Assembly (NCBI RefSeq): GCF_003515705.1
Contig: NZ_QWEH01000001.1
Span: forward strand, 186,001 to 250,000
DNA from: Oceanobacillus profundus
Lineage (GTDB): Bacteria; Bacillota; Bacilli; Bacillales; Amphibacillaceae
DNA length: 64,000 nt
Direction: 5' to 3'
A program made the translations under genes and the position numbers. Below, in pieces: positions 26,565-36,012 of this stretch. The notes beneath the pieces were generated by a model. That model was not told where the DNA came from and made no database searches. It saw only the letters and a program-made list of their open reading frames with translations. Numbering within the stretch: the stretch's first letter is position 1; every line of letters starts with the position of its first letter.

Positions 26565-27336
26565 TCTTTTAACAGCTGAAAAAATAAAAATGCGTCGGAG
26601 CAAAAAATTATGGATCGCCTTAGCTATCTTATTTATTCTTCCTATTATACAAGTAATAAATAGCCAGCTAACTGTTCACCATGGGACAGAGCTCGTTCAG
26701 GTGATTGATACAGTCATTAATGGAGCGACAGGAATCCTAATGATGAAAAAGAATGGATTTACGATTTTATTGGTGCTAATTGTGTTTATTAGCTTATTTA
26801 TCGGGGAAGAATTTCAGAATGGAACGATTCGTAATACACTGTCCTTAGGACGAAGTCGCGTACATTATTATGTTTCAAAATTCCTCGCAGCAGCAATCTT
26901 TGCATTTGTTGGTGTACTTGGAATGACAGTGCTTGGAATAGCTAGCTATACAGTTGTATTTGGCTTTGGTGAGGTTGATGGCATAACGAACTATATTCGT
27001 TATGCCATTCAATCCTTTAGTGTGCTTTATCTATTAATTTTGGCGAATGTATCGATTTATGTCCTGATCAGCTTTCTAACAAAAAATAGTAGCATCTCGA
27101 TTGTGTGGAGTTTTCTTTACACGATTGCCACTGGATTTCTCCCAGAAATTTTTCAGCACACAGAAAACTTTGGTCATGTCACATTCTGGTTTACAGAGAC
27201 ATTTTTATTCTACTTTTATTTTGTGAGCCCGGCAGATATCGCCGAGATCCCAAGGATGATTGTAGTGAGTATTATTACCATTGTGTTATCATCAGGATTA
27301 GGAATCCTTCTGTTTAAACGAACTGACATAAAGTGA
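26557..27336 (+). CDS. ABC-2 type exporter permease
   Basis: 259 residues, about six TM segments, with a short basic N-terminus (AEKIKMRRSKKLW), a large first outer loop, and the FIGEEFQNGTIRNTLSLGRSR block between TM2 and TM3, which is the contact point with the ATPase in ABC-2 permeases. It is the partner of the BcrA-like ATPase and overlaps its stop. About 120 bases then lead to the response regulator gene. Confidence 0.86.
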   Translation: MFNLLTAEKIKMRRSKKLWIALAILFILPIIQVINSQLTVHHGTELVQVIDTVINGATGILMMKKNGFTILLVLIVFISLFIGEEFQNGTIRNTLSLGRSRVHYYVSKFLAAAIFAFVGVLGMTVLGIASYTVVFGFGEVDGITNYIRYAIQSFSVLYLLILANVSIYVLISFLTKNSSISIVWSFLYTIATGFLPEIFQHTENFGHVTFWFTETFLFYFYFVSPADIAEIPRMIVVSIITIVLSSGLGILLFKRTDIK

Positions 27337-27459
27337 AACTATATCACGAGATAGAACCAGGAGGCTAAGGGCTGTTATTCTTCCTCCACGTTTTTTTCTT
27401 GCTTGTGCTTAGAAGTGGCGTGTCAGAGCCCGTAATGCATAATAAAGTAGGTCGATAGG

Positions 27460-28131
27460 ATGGCAACAATATTAATTATTGAGGATGATCATGCAATTCA
27501 TTCGCTGATTAAAGAGGCATTGACACTGCAAGGCTTTAAAACCTTAAGTGCATATTCAGGCACAGAAGGGAAATTATTACTGGAACAAAGTCAACTAGAT
27601 GTTATCTTGTTAGATTTAATGCTGCCTGGGATGGATGGAGAAGTTTTTCTGCAGGATCTTCGGAAGGATAGCATGATACCGGTGATTGTGATTTCGGCTA
27701 AGAATGACCAAGCTTCGAAATTGGATATTTTGACGAATGGTGCGGATGATTACATTACAAAACCTTTTGATGTGAAGGAGCTGCTCCTACGTATTCATAT
27801 TCAATTACGCCATGCTGCAAAGGCTGTATCCAACGAAATGAAAGAAGTCCTGTATCAGAATATTCGAGTGAATTTAGATACTCGCGAAGTGAAAGTCAAT
27901 GATCAGCTGGTCCATTTAACGGGACGCGAATACGCGATTCTGCTCTTATTCCTGGAGAATCCTAAAAAAGTATTCAGTCGTGCCAATATATATGAAAGTA
28001 TTTGGAATGAACCGTTTTTTAATAGTGATAAAACGATTAATATGCATATAAGTAATTTACGAAATAAATTAAACCAAGCTGATACAAACTATATTCAAAC
28101 AGTATGGGGTATTGGCTTCAAATTTGACTAA
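27460..28131 (+). CDS. OmpR-family response regulator
   Basis: 223 residues: receiver domain 1-118 with acidic pair ED at 8-10, phospho-acceptor Asp52 in LLDLMLPG, Ser79 and Lys101 in TKPFD; winged-helix DNA-binding domain about 128-223 with LTGREYAILLLFLENP and VWGIGFKFD. ATG 27460 is preceded only by a weak ribosome site (AGG). Its stop lies before the kinase gene, whose ribosome site AAAGGAG starts a few bases on. Confidence 0.93.
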   Translation: MATILIIEDDHAIHSLIKEALTLQGFKTLSAYSGTEGKLLLEQSQLDVILLDLMLPGMDGEVFLQDLRKDSMIPVIVISAKNDQASKLDILTNGADDYITKPFDVKELLLRIHIQLRHAAKAVSNEMKEVLYQNIRVNLDTREVKVNDQLVHLTGREYAILLLFLENPKKVFSRANIYESIWNEPFFNSDKTINMHISNLRNKLNQADTNYIQTVWGIGFKFD

Positions 28132-28150
28132 CGAAAGGAGCGTGAATGTG

Positions 28151-29059
28151 ATGTGGGGATGGGTTTTTGCCTTCTTTGCATTTATGCTCCTTCTTTATGT
28201 TTACTTTTTAAAGCGAGAACTTCGAAAGTTGAAGCGGGAGGTTAAAGAGCTTCCGAATCGTTCAAGTTTTGGCGGAAGGCTTTCAATTGATTTTCGTGAT
28301 GAGGTATTGCTTGACTTAATTGAGGCACTGAATCAGATGGTCGATGCTTTTGAGAAAAAAAATCAACAAGCAAAGCAAATGGAAGAGAGTGTCAAGCTGA
28401 CCATCGCTGGGCTTTCCCATGACCTTAGGACTCCGCTAACATCGATTAACGGCTATGTCCAGTTATTACAAGAGACGACGGATGAAACGAAGCGGCTGCA
28501 TTATATATCAATTATTAAACAGTCTGTTGAGCGTTTAATGGAAATGACTGATCATTTCTATGACTTGGCCCGCATTGAAACCAATCAAAAGGAAATAGTG
28601 TTCTCTTCCATAACATTATCTAATTTGGTGGAGGAAGTTGTCTTATCCTTCTATGAACAATTGGAAGAGAAACAAATAGAACTCCATTTTTCGGCACAAC
28701 AGCACAACTACCAAATTATTGCCGACGAGTTCATGTTAGTACGAGTTATCCAAAATGTCGTTCAAAATATAATTCGTTATGCTAAAAGCAAAGCAGTAAT
28801 CAGCTACGAGAAACAAGGGGGCGATATCATGTTCAGCATTAAAAATGATATTAAACCAGATAGTAAAGTGGCGGTAGAAAAAGTATTTATGCGTTTTTAT
28901 ACAGAAGTTGCAAGCAGAACGAATGCGGAAGCCAGTGGATTAGGGCTATATCTCTCTAAAAATCTGGTTGAAAAAATGGATGGAAAAATGGATGCGGCGT
29001 TGCATGGAGAGTGGTTCATCATTAATATTAGACTGCCTATGAATAGAAGTCAGCTTTGA
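28151..29059 (+). CDS. Sensor histidine kinase, single membrane span
   Basis: About 302 residues: one TM (about 2-20) without a real sensor domain, a linker coiled coil, HisKA with H90 in GLSHDLRTPLTS, then HATPase with VIQNVVQNIIRYAKS (N box) and ASGLGLYLSKNLVEKMDG (G box). Kinases without an outer sensor domain, next to a BcrA-type exporter, usually take their signal through the membrane or the transporter. GTG codons at 28142 and 28148 are also possible starts; AAAGGAG ends at 28140. Confidence 0.9.
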   Translation: MWGWVFAFFAFMLLLYVYFLKRELRKLKREVKELPNRSSFGGRLSIDFRDEVLLDLIEALNQMVDAFEKKNQQAKQMEESVKLTIAGLSHDLRTPLTSINGYVQLLQETTDETKRLHYISIIKQSVERLMEMTDHFYDLARIETNQKEIVFSSITLSNLVEEVVLSFYEQLEEKQIELHFSAQQHNYQIIADEFMLVRVIQNVVQNIIRYAKSKAVISYEKQGGDIMFSIKNDIKPDSKVAVEKVFMRFYTEVASRTNAEASGLGLYLSKNLVEKMDGKMDAALHGEWFIINIRLPMNRSQL

Positions 29060-29107
29060 TGTTTTTAGTTAACATGCTGCAATGGGAGCTAAATTAGAAA
29101 AGGCTAG

Positions 29108-29152
29108 TAAAAAAAGGTGAGACAGCTTTGATTAAGTTGCCTCACCTTTTTA
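29108..29152. terminator. Bidirectional terminator
   Basis: AAAAAAGGTGAG and CTCACCTTTTT form a stem at 29109-29150 with T- or A-runs on both sides, so it serves both the kinase gene and the convergent membrane-protein gene. Confidence 0.8.
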
Positions 29153-29155
29153 TGT

Positions 29156-30223
29156 TTATTGTCTTTCGGTTTCCTTTTCCAGCTTATGAATCCGAACTGA
29201 TGCAACAATCAGTGCTCCTATTAGAAATAAGCCAAGATAGCCGATAAGTGGATAGAAGTAGCTGACAAGATCTGTAAATCCAAAAAAGCTTAATAAATAG
29301 GCAATTACTAGAGTAACAACAAGGAAAACTTTAAATTTCGGCGTTCCTATTTCGACAAACCGTGCGCCGAATGAGAAGAACATGCTTGCTGCTGTATTAA
29401 AGATCATACCGAATAAAACAATTGCCATGAAAAAGCCTAATGCTGGGGATACTTGATTAGCAAGCTGCAGCATTGGCATTTCATAACCTTGTACAAGGTC
29501 AATTTTTGAGAAAATCGCAAGGTGGCTTAAAATAATAAGAACCCCGATTCCTAATCCGCCAACAAGTCCTCCAAGAGCTGCCGTTTTTTCATTATGCTGG
29601 GCCCCGCCCATTACAAGCGACATCGAAGCGCCAACCGCGATATTAAACGAAACGTAGTTAATTGCGGAGATAAACCAGTTTGGTAGTGTCGTCGGTTGCT
29701 CCATTGCAATCGAATTAAGATTGGTAAATGTATTATCCATTGATAGTACACTATAGATCGACAGGATAATGACGATTAGAATTAGAAACGGTGTAATACT
29801 GCCAATAATCGCTACGAATCGATTTACCTTTGCCATTCCTGCAATAAGCACAAGAATAGTCATCAGGCTTGTCCCGACAAAATATGGGAATTCAAATTGC
29901 TGATTTAAATTTGAACCAGCACCTGCAATCATAACGACTCCTACACCGAACAGTGTGAATATAATGATGTAGTCAATGACAACTCCAAGATAACGTCCAC
30001 TAATTTTGTAAATAGCATCCCGATGAGAGGTCGTCTGCATTCGGCTGCCAATTTGCATTAAAACCATGCCCAGGTAGGCGAATAACGCACTTGCAATCAC
30101 GGCCCCAATAATACCAAGGAGACCAAAGCTCGTGAAGTACTGTAAAATCTCCTGCCCAGAAGCAAAGCCAGCACCAACAATGACACCTATGAAAGCACTG
30201 CCGAGCTGCAAAATTTTCTTCAT
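29156..30223 (-). CDS. YkvI-family membrane protein (LeuT-fold transporter-like)
   Basis: 355 residues with about ten TM segments. TM1 carries the glycine-rich unwound stretch GVIVGAGFASGQEI, typical of APC/LeuT-fold transporters, and later NYVSFNIAVGASMSLVMG. It resembles B. subtilis YkvI, which is uncharacterised; such proteins are often annotated as branched-chain amino acid transporter-like. I chose the ATG at 30223 (MKKILQLG), with GGGAGAG upstream. The 250-base gap to alr holds no gene. Confidence 0.82.
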   Translation of the reverse strand: MKKILQLGSAFIGVIVGAGFASGQEILQYFTSFGLLGIIGAVIASALFAYLGMVLMQIGSRMQTTSHRDAIYKISGRYLGVVIDYIIIFTLFGVGVVMIAGAGSNLNQQFEFPYFVGTSLMTILVLIAGMAKVNRFVAIIGSITPFLILIVIILSIYSVLSMDNTFTNLNSIAMEQPTTLPNWFISAINYVSFNIAVGASMSLVMGGAQHNEKTAALGGLVGGLGIGVLIILSHLAIFSKIDLVQGYEMPMLQLANQVSPALGFFMAIVLFGMIFNTAASMFFSFGARFVEIGTPKFKVFLVVTLVIAYLLSFFGFTDLVSYFYPLIGYLGLFLIGALIVASVRIHKLEKETERQ

Positions 30224-30490
30224 ACTATTCTCTCCCATCTATTTCCTATCCATGTTGTCCTTGTATCCCTTTTCAAAATAGAAGAAGTACTTAGAAATCC
30301 AGATCAGTCTAACTGTGATGCGTGAAATCTCTATGGCATAGCTTTTAGTGATCTTCTTTCTATAAGTTTCAGGGAGAAATATAATTAGTATAGCATAATT
30401 TTTTGTGAATTCACCTTTTTCAATGGTAAAATGAATCTATTGTCACATGCAATGTAATTTATAGATGAAAATGAGAAAGAAGGTATCTTT

Positions 30491-31627
30491 ATGATACATA
30501 AAAGTTATCGTGATACATGGACAGAAATATCTTTGGACGCGATTGAGACGAATGTACAATCCTTCAGAAGACATATTGGAACTAGTAAGTTTATGGCAGT
30601 CGTTAAGGCGGACGGTTATGGACATGGAGCGGTGCAGGTTGCGACTGCTGCGACAGATGCTGGTGCCGACTACTTAGGCGTTGCGCTTTTAGATGAAGCG
30701 CTCCACTTGCGGGAAGCGGGAATTGATGTCCCCATTCTTGTGCTGGGTTATACTGCTCCACACGCAGTAGAAGAGGCGGTGAAGCACGACATTACCCTTA
30801 CCGTTTTCTCGGATGAATCAATCAAGGAAATGGAACGCGCTGCAAATGTATGGAATAAACAAGCGAAGGTGCATTTGAAAATAGATAGTGGCATGAATCG
30901 CATTGGGGTTCGTGATCAAAACGAGGCGCTTCAAATTTGTAAGTCTTTTAACGACTCTAAAGTTATACTAGAGGGGATTTTTACACACTTTGCCGACGCT
31001 GATAACCCAGATTCTGCTTATACGTATCAGCAATATAAAAATTTTACATCATTGGTTGACTACCTGAACCAACATCAAATCAAAATTCCGTTAAAGCATT
31101 GTTGTAATAGTGCTGCAACGATTGCGTATCCTGAGATGCATTTGGATATGGTACGTGTCGGTATTAGCTTGTATGGACTTTATCCGAGTGGGCATTTGCG
31201 AGCAACAATTCATTTAAAGCAGGCGATGAGCTTAAAAACAAAGCCTGCCATGATAAAAGAGGTACAATCCGGTCATTCGATTAGCTATGGCTGCACCTAC
31301 ACACCAGATGCTACATCTGTAATTGCGACATTACCAATCGGCTATGCGGATGGACTATCCAGGCAACTTTCAAATAAGGGGGAAATGATGGTTAAAGGAT
31401 TGCGAGTACCGATTGTTGGTAGAATATGTATGGATCAAACGATGATTGATGTCACTGCTGTTGAACAGATTAGCAAAGCAGATACTGTTACCATTTTTGG
31501 CGATCCTGAGGATGGTTATATTTCTCTCGATGAAGTAGCAGAGCATATGCAAACGATTCATTACGAAACGGTTTGCTTAATTGGAAAGCGTGTTCCAAGG
31601 GTATATGTAAAAGGTGCTGACAATTAA
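30491..31627 (+). CDS. alr: Alanine racemase
   Basis: PLP enzyme making D-alanine for cell wall synthesis. The 378-residue protein has the PLP lysine Lys39 in VVKADGYGHG, the catalytic tyrosine in SISYGCTYT near 265, and the barrel motifs HLKIDSGMNRIG and TLPIGYADGLSR. Length is normal. ATG 30491 follows AAGAAGG. Without the acpS or antitoxin genes that usually flank the main alr of Bacillus, this may be a second copy such as one used in sporulation or catabolism (inference). Confidence 0.94.
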   Translation: MIHKSYRDTWTEISLDAIETNVQSFRRHIGTSKFMAVVKADGYGHGAVQVATAATDAGADYLGVALLDEALHLREAGIDVPILVLGYTAPHAVEEAVKHDITLTVFSDESIKEMERAANVWNKQAKVHLKIDSGMNRIGVRDQNEALQICKSFNDSKVILEGIFTHFADADNPDSAYTYQQYKNFTSLVDYLNQHQIKIPLKHCCNSAATIAYPEMHLDMVRVGISLYGLYPSGHLRATIHLKQAMSLKTKPAMIKEVQSGHSISYGCTYTPDATSVIATLPIGYADGLSRQLSNKGEMMVKGLRVPIVGRICMDQTMIDVTAVEQISKADTVTIFGDPEDGYISLDEVAEHMQTIHYETVCLIGKRVPRVYVKGADN

Positions 31628-31628
31628 T

Positions 31629-31660
31629 TACGAAGGATGCTCCAGAAGGCATCCTTCGTA
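31629..31660. terminator. Hairpin between alr and sspH
   Basis: TACGAAGGATGC and GGCATCCTTCGTA form a perfect stem of about 12 pairs. It has no long T-run but sits between convergent genes. Confidence 0.65.
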
Positions 31661-31670
31661 GTGATAAAGG

Positions 31671-31862
31671 TCATTTACCTAATTGTATCTCATCAAGGCC
31701 TGCCAATTCTACGGATTGTTCATGATTCATATTATCGAGCGGAAAAACAGTGGCTGTCTCCTGATTAGCATCCAATGATTGAATATATACCGGAATACCT
31801 CGGAAGTTCACGTTGACCATTTCAATCGACTCCAAAATTTCCAATGCACGTTGTCTATTCAT
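31671..31862 (-). CDS. sspH: Small acid-soluble spore protein H family
   Basis: 63 residues. The sequence MNRQRALEILES, NVNFRGIPVYIQSLDANQET and a final LDEI block match the SspH family of minor spore core proteins in length and in the VxFxGxPVxIQ motif. AAAGGAGG precedes ATG 31862. Expression is expected in the forespore. The 259 bases upstream (31863-32121) show no other gene. Confidence 0.9.
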   Translation of the reverse strand: MNRQRALEILESIEMVNVNFRGIPVYIQSLDANQETATVFPLDNMNHEQSVELAGLDEIQLGK

Positions 31863-32121
31863 GATATCCTCCTTTGCTTGGCAAGTTGCAAAGTTTATAT
31901 CTTTCCTGATTGCTTAGGCCTTTGCCTAAAAGCTTAAGAAGAACCAGCTTCTAACAGTGTTATTTTCTGTTGGTTTTGAGATGGTTATACGAGGCAATTT
32001 TTAGACCTGGTGCATGACAGAACTGTTATAGACATTCCAATCTAAAGTTGTTACTATTTAGAAAAGAAAAGATGCTGGAATGCTTGTTTCCCATAAACTT
32101 TTGACTTAGGAAAGGTGTAAG

Positions 32122-32448
32122 ATGAAACCATTTACTGCAAACGTAATTGCAATTATCAACCAAATACCAGAAGGAAGGGTCATGACTTACGGACAGATTG
32201 CTAAAGCAGCAGGAAGTCCACGGGCTGCCCGTCAGGTTGTGCGAATTTTACATTCAATGAGTAGAAGGCATCGTCTTCCTTGGCATCGTGTCATCAACGC
32301 GAAGGGGCAAATCGCTATTCAAGATGAATTTGGAGCATTGGAGCAGAAATCGCAGCTGGAAATAGAAGGTGTTGAGGTCAGCCGTAAGGGAGAGGTGGAT
32401 TTGGAACGATATCAATTTCATGTGGGTACCGAGATAGATATGTTATAG
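32122..32448 (+). CDS. Alkyltransferase-like protein (ATL), catalytically inactive MGMT homologue
   Basis: 108 residues, the size of the MGMT DNA-binding domain alone. It keeps GRVMTYGQIAKAAGSPRAARQV (recognition helix) but has PWHRVI at 53-58: Trp54 stands where O6-methylguanine methyltransferase has its acceptor cysteine (PCHRVI). ATL proteins bind and flip O6-alkylguanine and pass the lesion to nucleotide excision repair. ATG 32122 follows GGAAAGG. Confidence 0.93.
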   Translation: MKPFTANVIAIINQIPEGRVMTYGQIAKAAGSPRAARQVVRILHSMSRRHRLPWHRVINAKGQIAIQDEFGALEQKSQLEIEGVEVSRKGEVDLERYQFHVGTEIDML

Positions 32449-32599
32449 AAAATTCGGGAACAAATACATATTCAATTTTAAAAATTAAAGTTATACTATA
32501 GATAAGTCTTACTGTTACTAAAAGATAGGTACTAATATTATCATGATAGATAAATGATCTAAACGTATTACAATAAATTTTAGGAAAAGGATGGTCGAG

Positions 32600-32983
32600 A
32601 TGGAGTTTAGCATGCATGAAAATGGTTTCGAATCTGAATTTGATTTTGGAAAACTAACAATATCGGGCAAGGATGAGTTTGGGTTTAGACCATACGCATT
32701 ACTAGTATCCTCCATAGCTGGTTGCAGTGGCGGGGTTTTGAAGCAAGTGCTTACGAAAATGCGCATTGCTTTTGATAATATTGCCATTACTGCGGATGTG
32801 AAACGAAATCCAGATATAGCAAATCGTGTCGAAGAAATTAAATTGCACTTTACCATTTTCGGTAAGGATCTTCCTGAAAAAAAGGTGGAAAAAGCGTTAG
32901 AGCTAAGTTCAAAAAACTGTTCGATGGTTCAATCCGTAAAAGGGAGTATTAACGTTATCGAGACCTTTGAAATAAAGGAATAA
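32600..32983 (+). CDS. OsmC/Ohr-family thiol peroxidase-like protein
   Basis: 127 residues with the OsmC fold and both redox cysteines, Cys42 in SIAGCSGGVL and Cys107 in SSKNCSMVQS, as in hydroperoxide-reducing OsmC/YhfA proteins. I chose ATG 32600 (10 bases after AAAAGG) over the in-frame ATG at 32591. The gene is alone in its direction but only 47 bases before the next one. Confidence 0.85.
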   Translation: MEFSMHENGFESEFDFGKLTISGKDEFGFRPYALLVSSIAGCSGGVLKQVLTKMRIAFDNIAITADVKRNPDIANRVEEIKLHFTIFGKDLPEKKVEKALELSSKNCSMVQSVKGSINVIETFEIKE

Positions 32984-33030
32984 TTAATTGTACGATTAAG
33001 TCTGGAGGGAAAGAAGGAGGCAGTTTTTTA

Positions 33031-34113
33031 TTGATAACGAAATCCCTTGTTAAAAAGATTCTAAAGCTGGCCGCTGTCATTGCGGTCATCATTTTCGTTT
33101 ACATATATTTCTCAGCATTTTTACCAGTATTATTAGCATTATTGACTGCACTCATGTTTGAGCCTTTTGTAAGATGGCTGAAGCTGAAGATGAAAGTAAG
33201 GAAAAGGGTTCTCCCAGTTACCATTACCTTTACCCTGTTTATTGCTATCTCCAGTTTGCTGGTTTATATCACATTAACCCGTGTGGTGGAAACAATTTAT
33301 AATTTTACATTGCAAATTCCTACCTATGCATTTCAGGTACAGCGGTTTATCAATGATGTCATTATCCGTTTTAATGAGCTAATTGAAGATATACCGATCG
33401 CTCATGTTGTCATTCGGGAGCTTGAGAACCAATCCAATAGTGTAGTGGAAACAGCTTTGGATGTTACATCCTATTTATTAACAATTCTCGGCTCGTGGAT
33501 TCAATCTGTCCCAAATCTTATCTTTGTGTCATTGATTTATTTAATGACGCTATTCTTATTCAGCTTGGACTTGCCTCGTTTAAAACGGTTATTTTACAAT
33601 TTATTCAATCGAGATACATCGGAAAAGCTGCGTTTCGTTAACCAACGACTAGGTAAGGTTTTCCTTGGTTACTGGAAAGCCCAATTTATCCTAAGTATTG
33701 GTGTTTTCGTCATTACGTATGCAAGTCTTTTGTTTATTTCACCCGGTGCCGCATTAATAATGTCTGTCATCATTTGGCTAGTCGATATTATTCCATTATA
33801 TGTTGGACCAGCGCTTGTGCTGATTCCATGGGGACTTTTGGCCATGATGCTCGGAAATGTTGGAGCAGGAATCCAACTTATATTGCTTGCTCTTATCATA
33901 ACCATTTTAAGGCGTATCATCGAGCCGAAAGTATTAGGTGATTCTATAGGACTTGCGGCACTCCCGACTGTGCTTTCTATGTATTTTGGTTTTGTGTTTT
34001 TCGGTGTGATGGGGCTAATCCTCGGGCCGTTCGTTTATATAGCGATTCTTTCTGCAAAAGAATCAGGCTTGTTTGATTTAGGCTTAAGCAAAAAAGATGA
34101 AGAAATAATTTGA
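33031..34113 (+). CDS. YtvI/AI-2E-transporter family membrane protein
   Basis: 360 residues, about eight TM segments, with the family pattern of two N-terminal helices, a central amphipathic stretch, and IIWLVDIIPLYVGPALVLIP near 247-266, then RRIIEPKVLGDSIGL. The arrangement best fits the YtvI branch, seen in sporulation, of the AI-2E transporter family. The start is TTG 33031, 10 bases after AAGGAGG. Role unproven. Confidence 0.82.
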   Translation: MITKSLVKKILKLAAVIAVIIFVYIYFSAFLPVLLALLTALMFEPFVRWLKLKMKVRKRVLPVTITFTLFIAISSLLVYITLTRVVETIYNFTLQIPTYAFQVQRFINDVIIRFNELIEDIPIAHVVIRELENQSNSVVETALDVTSYLLTILGSWIQSVPNLIFVSLIYLMTLFLFSLDLPRLKRLFYNLFNRDTSEKLRFVNQRLGKVFLGYWKAQFILSIGVFVITYASLLFISPGAALIMSVIIWLVDIIPLYVGPALVLIPWGLLAMMLGNVGAGIQLILLALIITILRRIIEPKVLGDSIGLAALPTVLSMYFGFVFFGVMGLILGPFVYIAILSAKESGLFDLGLSKKDEEII

Positions 34114-34117
34114 TTGG

Positions 34118-34152
34118 CAAGGCTGTTACGATTAAGTAACAGCCTTTTTATA
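34118..34152 (+). terminator. Terminator after the YtvI-like gene
   Basis: AAGGCTGTTAC and GTAACAGCCTTTTTAT form an 11-pair stem plus T-run. Confidence 0.88.
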
Positions 34153-34386
34153 TGCAAATGGTGGAGAAGCGGCACAGAAGTAAATAATTACATTATAATA
34201 AGAATGAAGGAACATGCGAATGTTTATTTCCTAAGCATCAAATTGTATTTCGAAAAAGCAAGTCGGTATAATAGGACGTGAGTTGTATTCATAACATACG
34301 AGAACTAAAAACAGCTGATCGCTTCATGATGAAGGGATAGTCTGATTATATGTGATATAGATGATTTTTGGGAAAGGGGGATCACA

Positions 34387-34953
34387 ATGAAGGTTTTGGG
34401 GATTTCTGGGTCAATCGTTGGCTCCAAAACGCGAATTGCTGTTGAAAATATATTAAACCGGATAAACGAACAGTATGAGGATATCGAAATTGAACTTATT
34501 GATTTGAAGCAATATAACCTCGTATTTAGCGATGGAAGGGATTATCGTGATTATACAGGGGATACAAAGTTAGTATTAGAAAAAATAATGGAAGCGGATG
34601 GCTATATTATCGGGACACCAACATTCCAAGCATCTATTCCAGGTACATTAAAAAACCTGTTTGATTTGCTTCCAATGGATGCATTTCGGGAAAAAGTTGT
34701 CGGTCTCGTATCGACAGCTGGATCAGCAAAACATTATTTAGTGGCTGAACAGCAGTTGAAGCCAATCTTGAATTATATGCAAGCAATGGTTATCCCGAAA
34801 TATGTATTTATTGAAGAAAAGCATTATCATAAACAAGCAATTATAGATGATGAAATTGTTTTTAGGCTTAACCGATTGGCAGATGATGTTGTCTTTTTTC
34901 TTCGGACAGCAGTGCAAATGAAAGCATCTGAAGAATCCGCATACCCATTCTAA
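34387..34953 (+). CDS. NADPH-dependent FMN reductase (flavodoxin-like fold)
   Basis: 188 residues, flavodoxin-like: GISGSIVGSKTRIAVE (FMN phosphate loop) at 5-20, then GTPTFQASIPGTLKNLFD near 76-93, the isoalloxazine loop. It supplies reduced flavin or reduces quinones and similar compounds. It is a distant relative of the two reductases 1-2 kb downstream. ATG 34387 follows AAGGGGG. Confidence 0.87.
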   Translation: MKVLGISGSIVGSKTRIAVENILNRINEQYEDIEIELIDLKQYNLVFSDGRDYRDYTGDTKLVLEKIMEADGYIIGTPTFQASIPGTLKNLFDLLPMDAFREKVVGLVSTAGSAKHYLVAEQQLKPILNYMQAMVIPKYVFIEEKHYHKQAIIDDEIVFRLNRLADDVVFFLRTAVQMKASEESAYPF

Positions 34954-34956
34954 TAA

Positions 34957-34996
34957 TCAAACAGGTTCCTGCAAAGCTGCAGTGCCTGTTTTTTCT
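34957..34996 (+). terminator. Terminator after the first FMN reductase
   Basis: AACAGG...CTGCAAAG-CTGCAG...CCTGTTTTTTC: outer and inner arms pair, with a T-run. Confidence 0.65.
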
Positions 34997-35030
34997 TTGC
35001 ACCAGGAAACTATAAAATTTGAATGCTGTG

Positions 35031-35205
35031 GATAACTTAGTTACCTACACGGCTACGTCCAGCTCCAGCGCCCAGCGACTAGCGAGACTTCCCTCACCTC
35101 CGTACGATAAGTCAACATCGACTCCCTGCGGTCGCCGTGTTTCCTTTATCTCCTACGGCTCAGTCCAGTCCGTACGTCGCTAACCGGGCGCTTGCGCTTT
35201 TGTTC
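35031..35205. repeat. Dispersed intergenic element, long copy
   Basis: A GC-richer block starting ATAACTTAG, with CACGGCTACGTCCAGCTCC then AGCGCCC, and ending GTACGTCGCTAACCGGGCGC then TTGCGCTTTTGTTC. A shorter copy lies at 45937-46039. The AGCGCC and GGGCGCT parts are complementary. No coding frame is evident. It fills most of the 420-base gap between two reductase genes. Confidence 0.75.
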
Positions 35206-35373
35206 TTTTATAAATAAGGTAAGCAAATAATTTTACGGTTACTTTTTATAACTATATAATAAAAAAGAATTAAATGTGTTGCAATAAGTAAAAAACGATG
35301 GTATAGTATAAGTAATTCAAGTATGTTGAATTAAAATTAATTGAAGAATGTAAAACATTTAGGGGGAAATAGA

Positions 35374-35934
35374 ATGTTAAAAATAGGTATTATTCAAGGT
35401 AGTGTACGTCAAGGACGTAACGGAGATGCAGTTGCAAAGTGGATGCATGATTTTGCAACAAAACGTAATGACGATGTAACTTATGAAATCGTAGACTTAG
35501 CTGAATATAAATTGCCATTCCTTGGTGAAGAACTTCCAGCAGAAAGACAGGCAGAAGCAGAAACTGCAATTAAAGCATGGTCCGAAAAAATCGCTTCATT
35601 CGATGGCTACATTTTCGTAACTCCAGAGTACAACCATGCAATTGGTGGCGCATTGAAAAATGCATTGGATTTCTTAAACCCAGAAGTGAACAACAAAGCA
35701 GCTGGATTCGTTGGATATGGTAGCTTAGGCGGTACACGTGCACACGAAAACCTTCGTCTAATCCTTGGTGAACTACAAGTTGCAGACGTGCGTAGTGCAG
35801 TAACGTTCTCACTAATGACTGACTTTGAAAACATGAGCGTATTCAAACCTGCTGACTTCCATGCAGATAATGCAAACGGAATGCTTGATCAAGTAATCGC
35901 TTGGAGCAGTGCTTTAAAAACAGTTCGCAATTAA
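35374..35934 (+). CDS. NADPH-dependent FMN reductase, paralogue A
   Basis: 186 residues of the NADPH:FMN reductase/azoreductase type: GIIQGSVRQGRNGDAVAKWM (FMN phosphate loop) and TPEYNHAIGGALKNALDFLN (isoalloxazine loop). ATG 35374 follows AGGGGGAA; an upstream TTG gives no conserved sequence. It is about 88-90% identical to the next gene by eye, so the pair is a recent tandem duplication. Confidence 0.92.
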   Translation: MLKIGIIQGSVRQGRNGDAVAKWMHDFATKRNDDVTYEIVDLAEYKLPFLGEELPAERQAEAETAIKAWSEKIASFDGYIFVTPEYNHAIGGALKNALDFLNPEVNNKAAGFVGYGSLGGTRAHENLRLILGELQVADVRSAVTFSLMTDFENMSVFKPADFHADNANGMLDQVIAWSSALKTVRN

Positions 35935-36012
35935 TAAAAAGTAAATTTTAAGAAGTAAAAAAGATACCTTATAAATAGAGAAAAGGTATTGGGTATCATT
36001 GGACTAATAATG

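Noticed and set aside
27337-27459. Terminator between the ABC permease and the response regulator
   Set aside because: GGAGG and CCTCC arms before a T-run are only five pairs long with a big loop; too weak to call.
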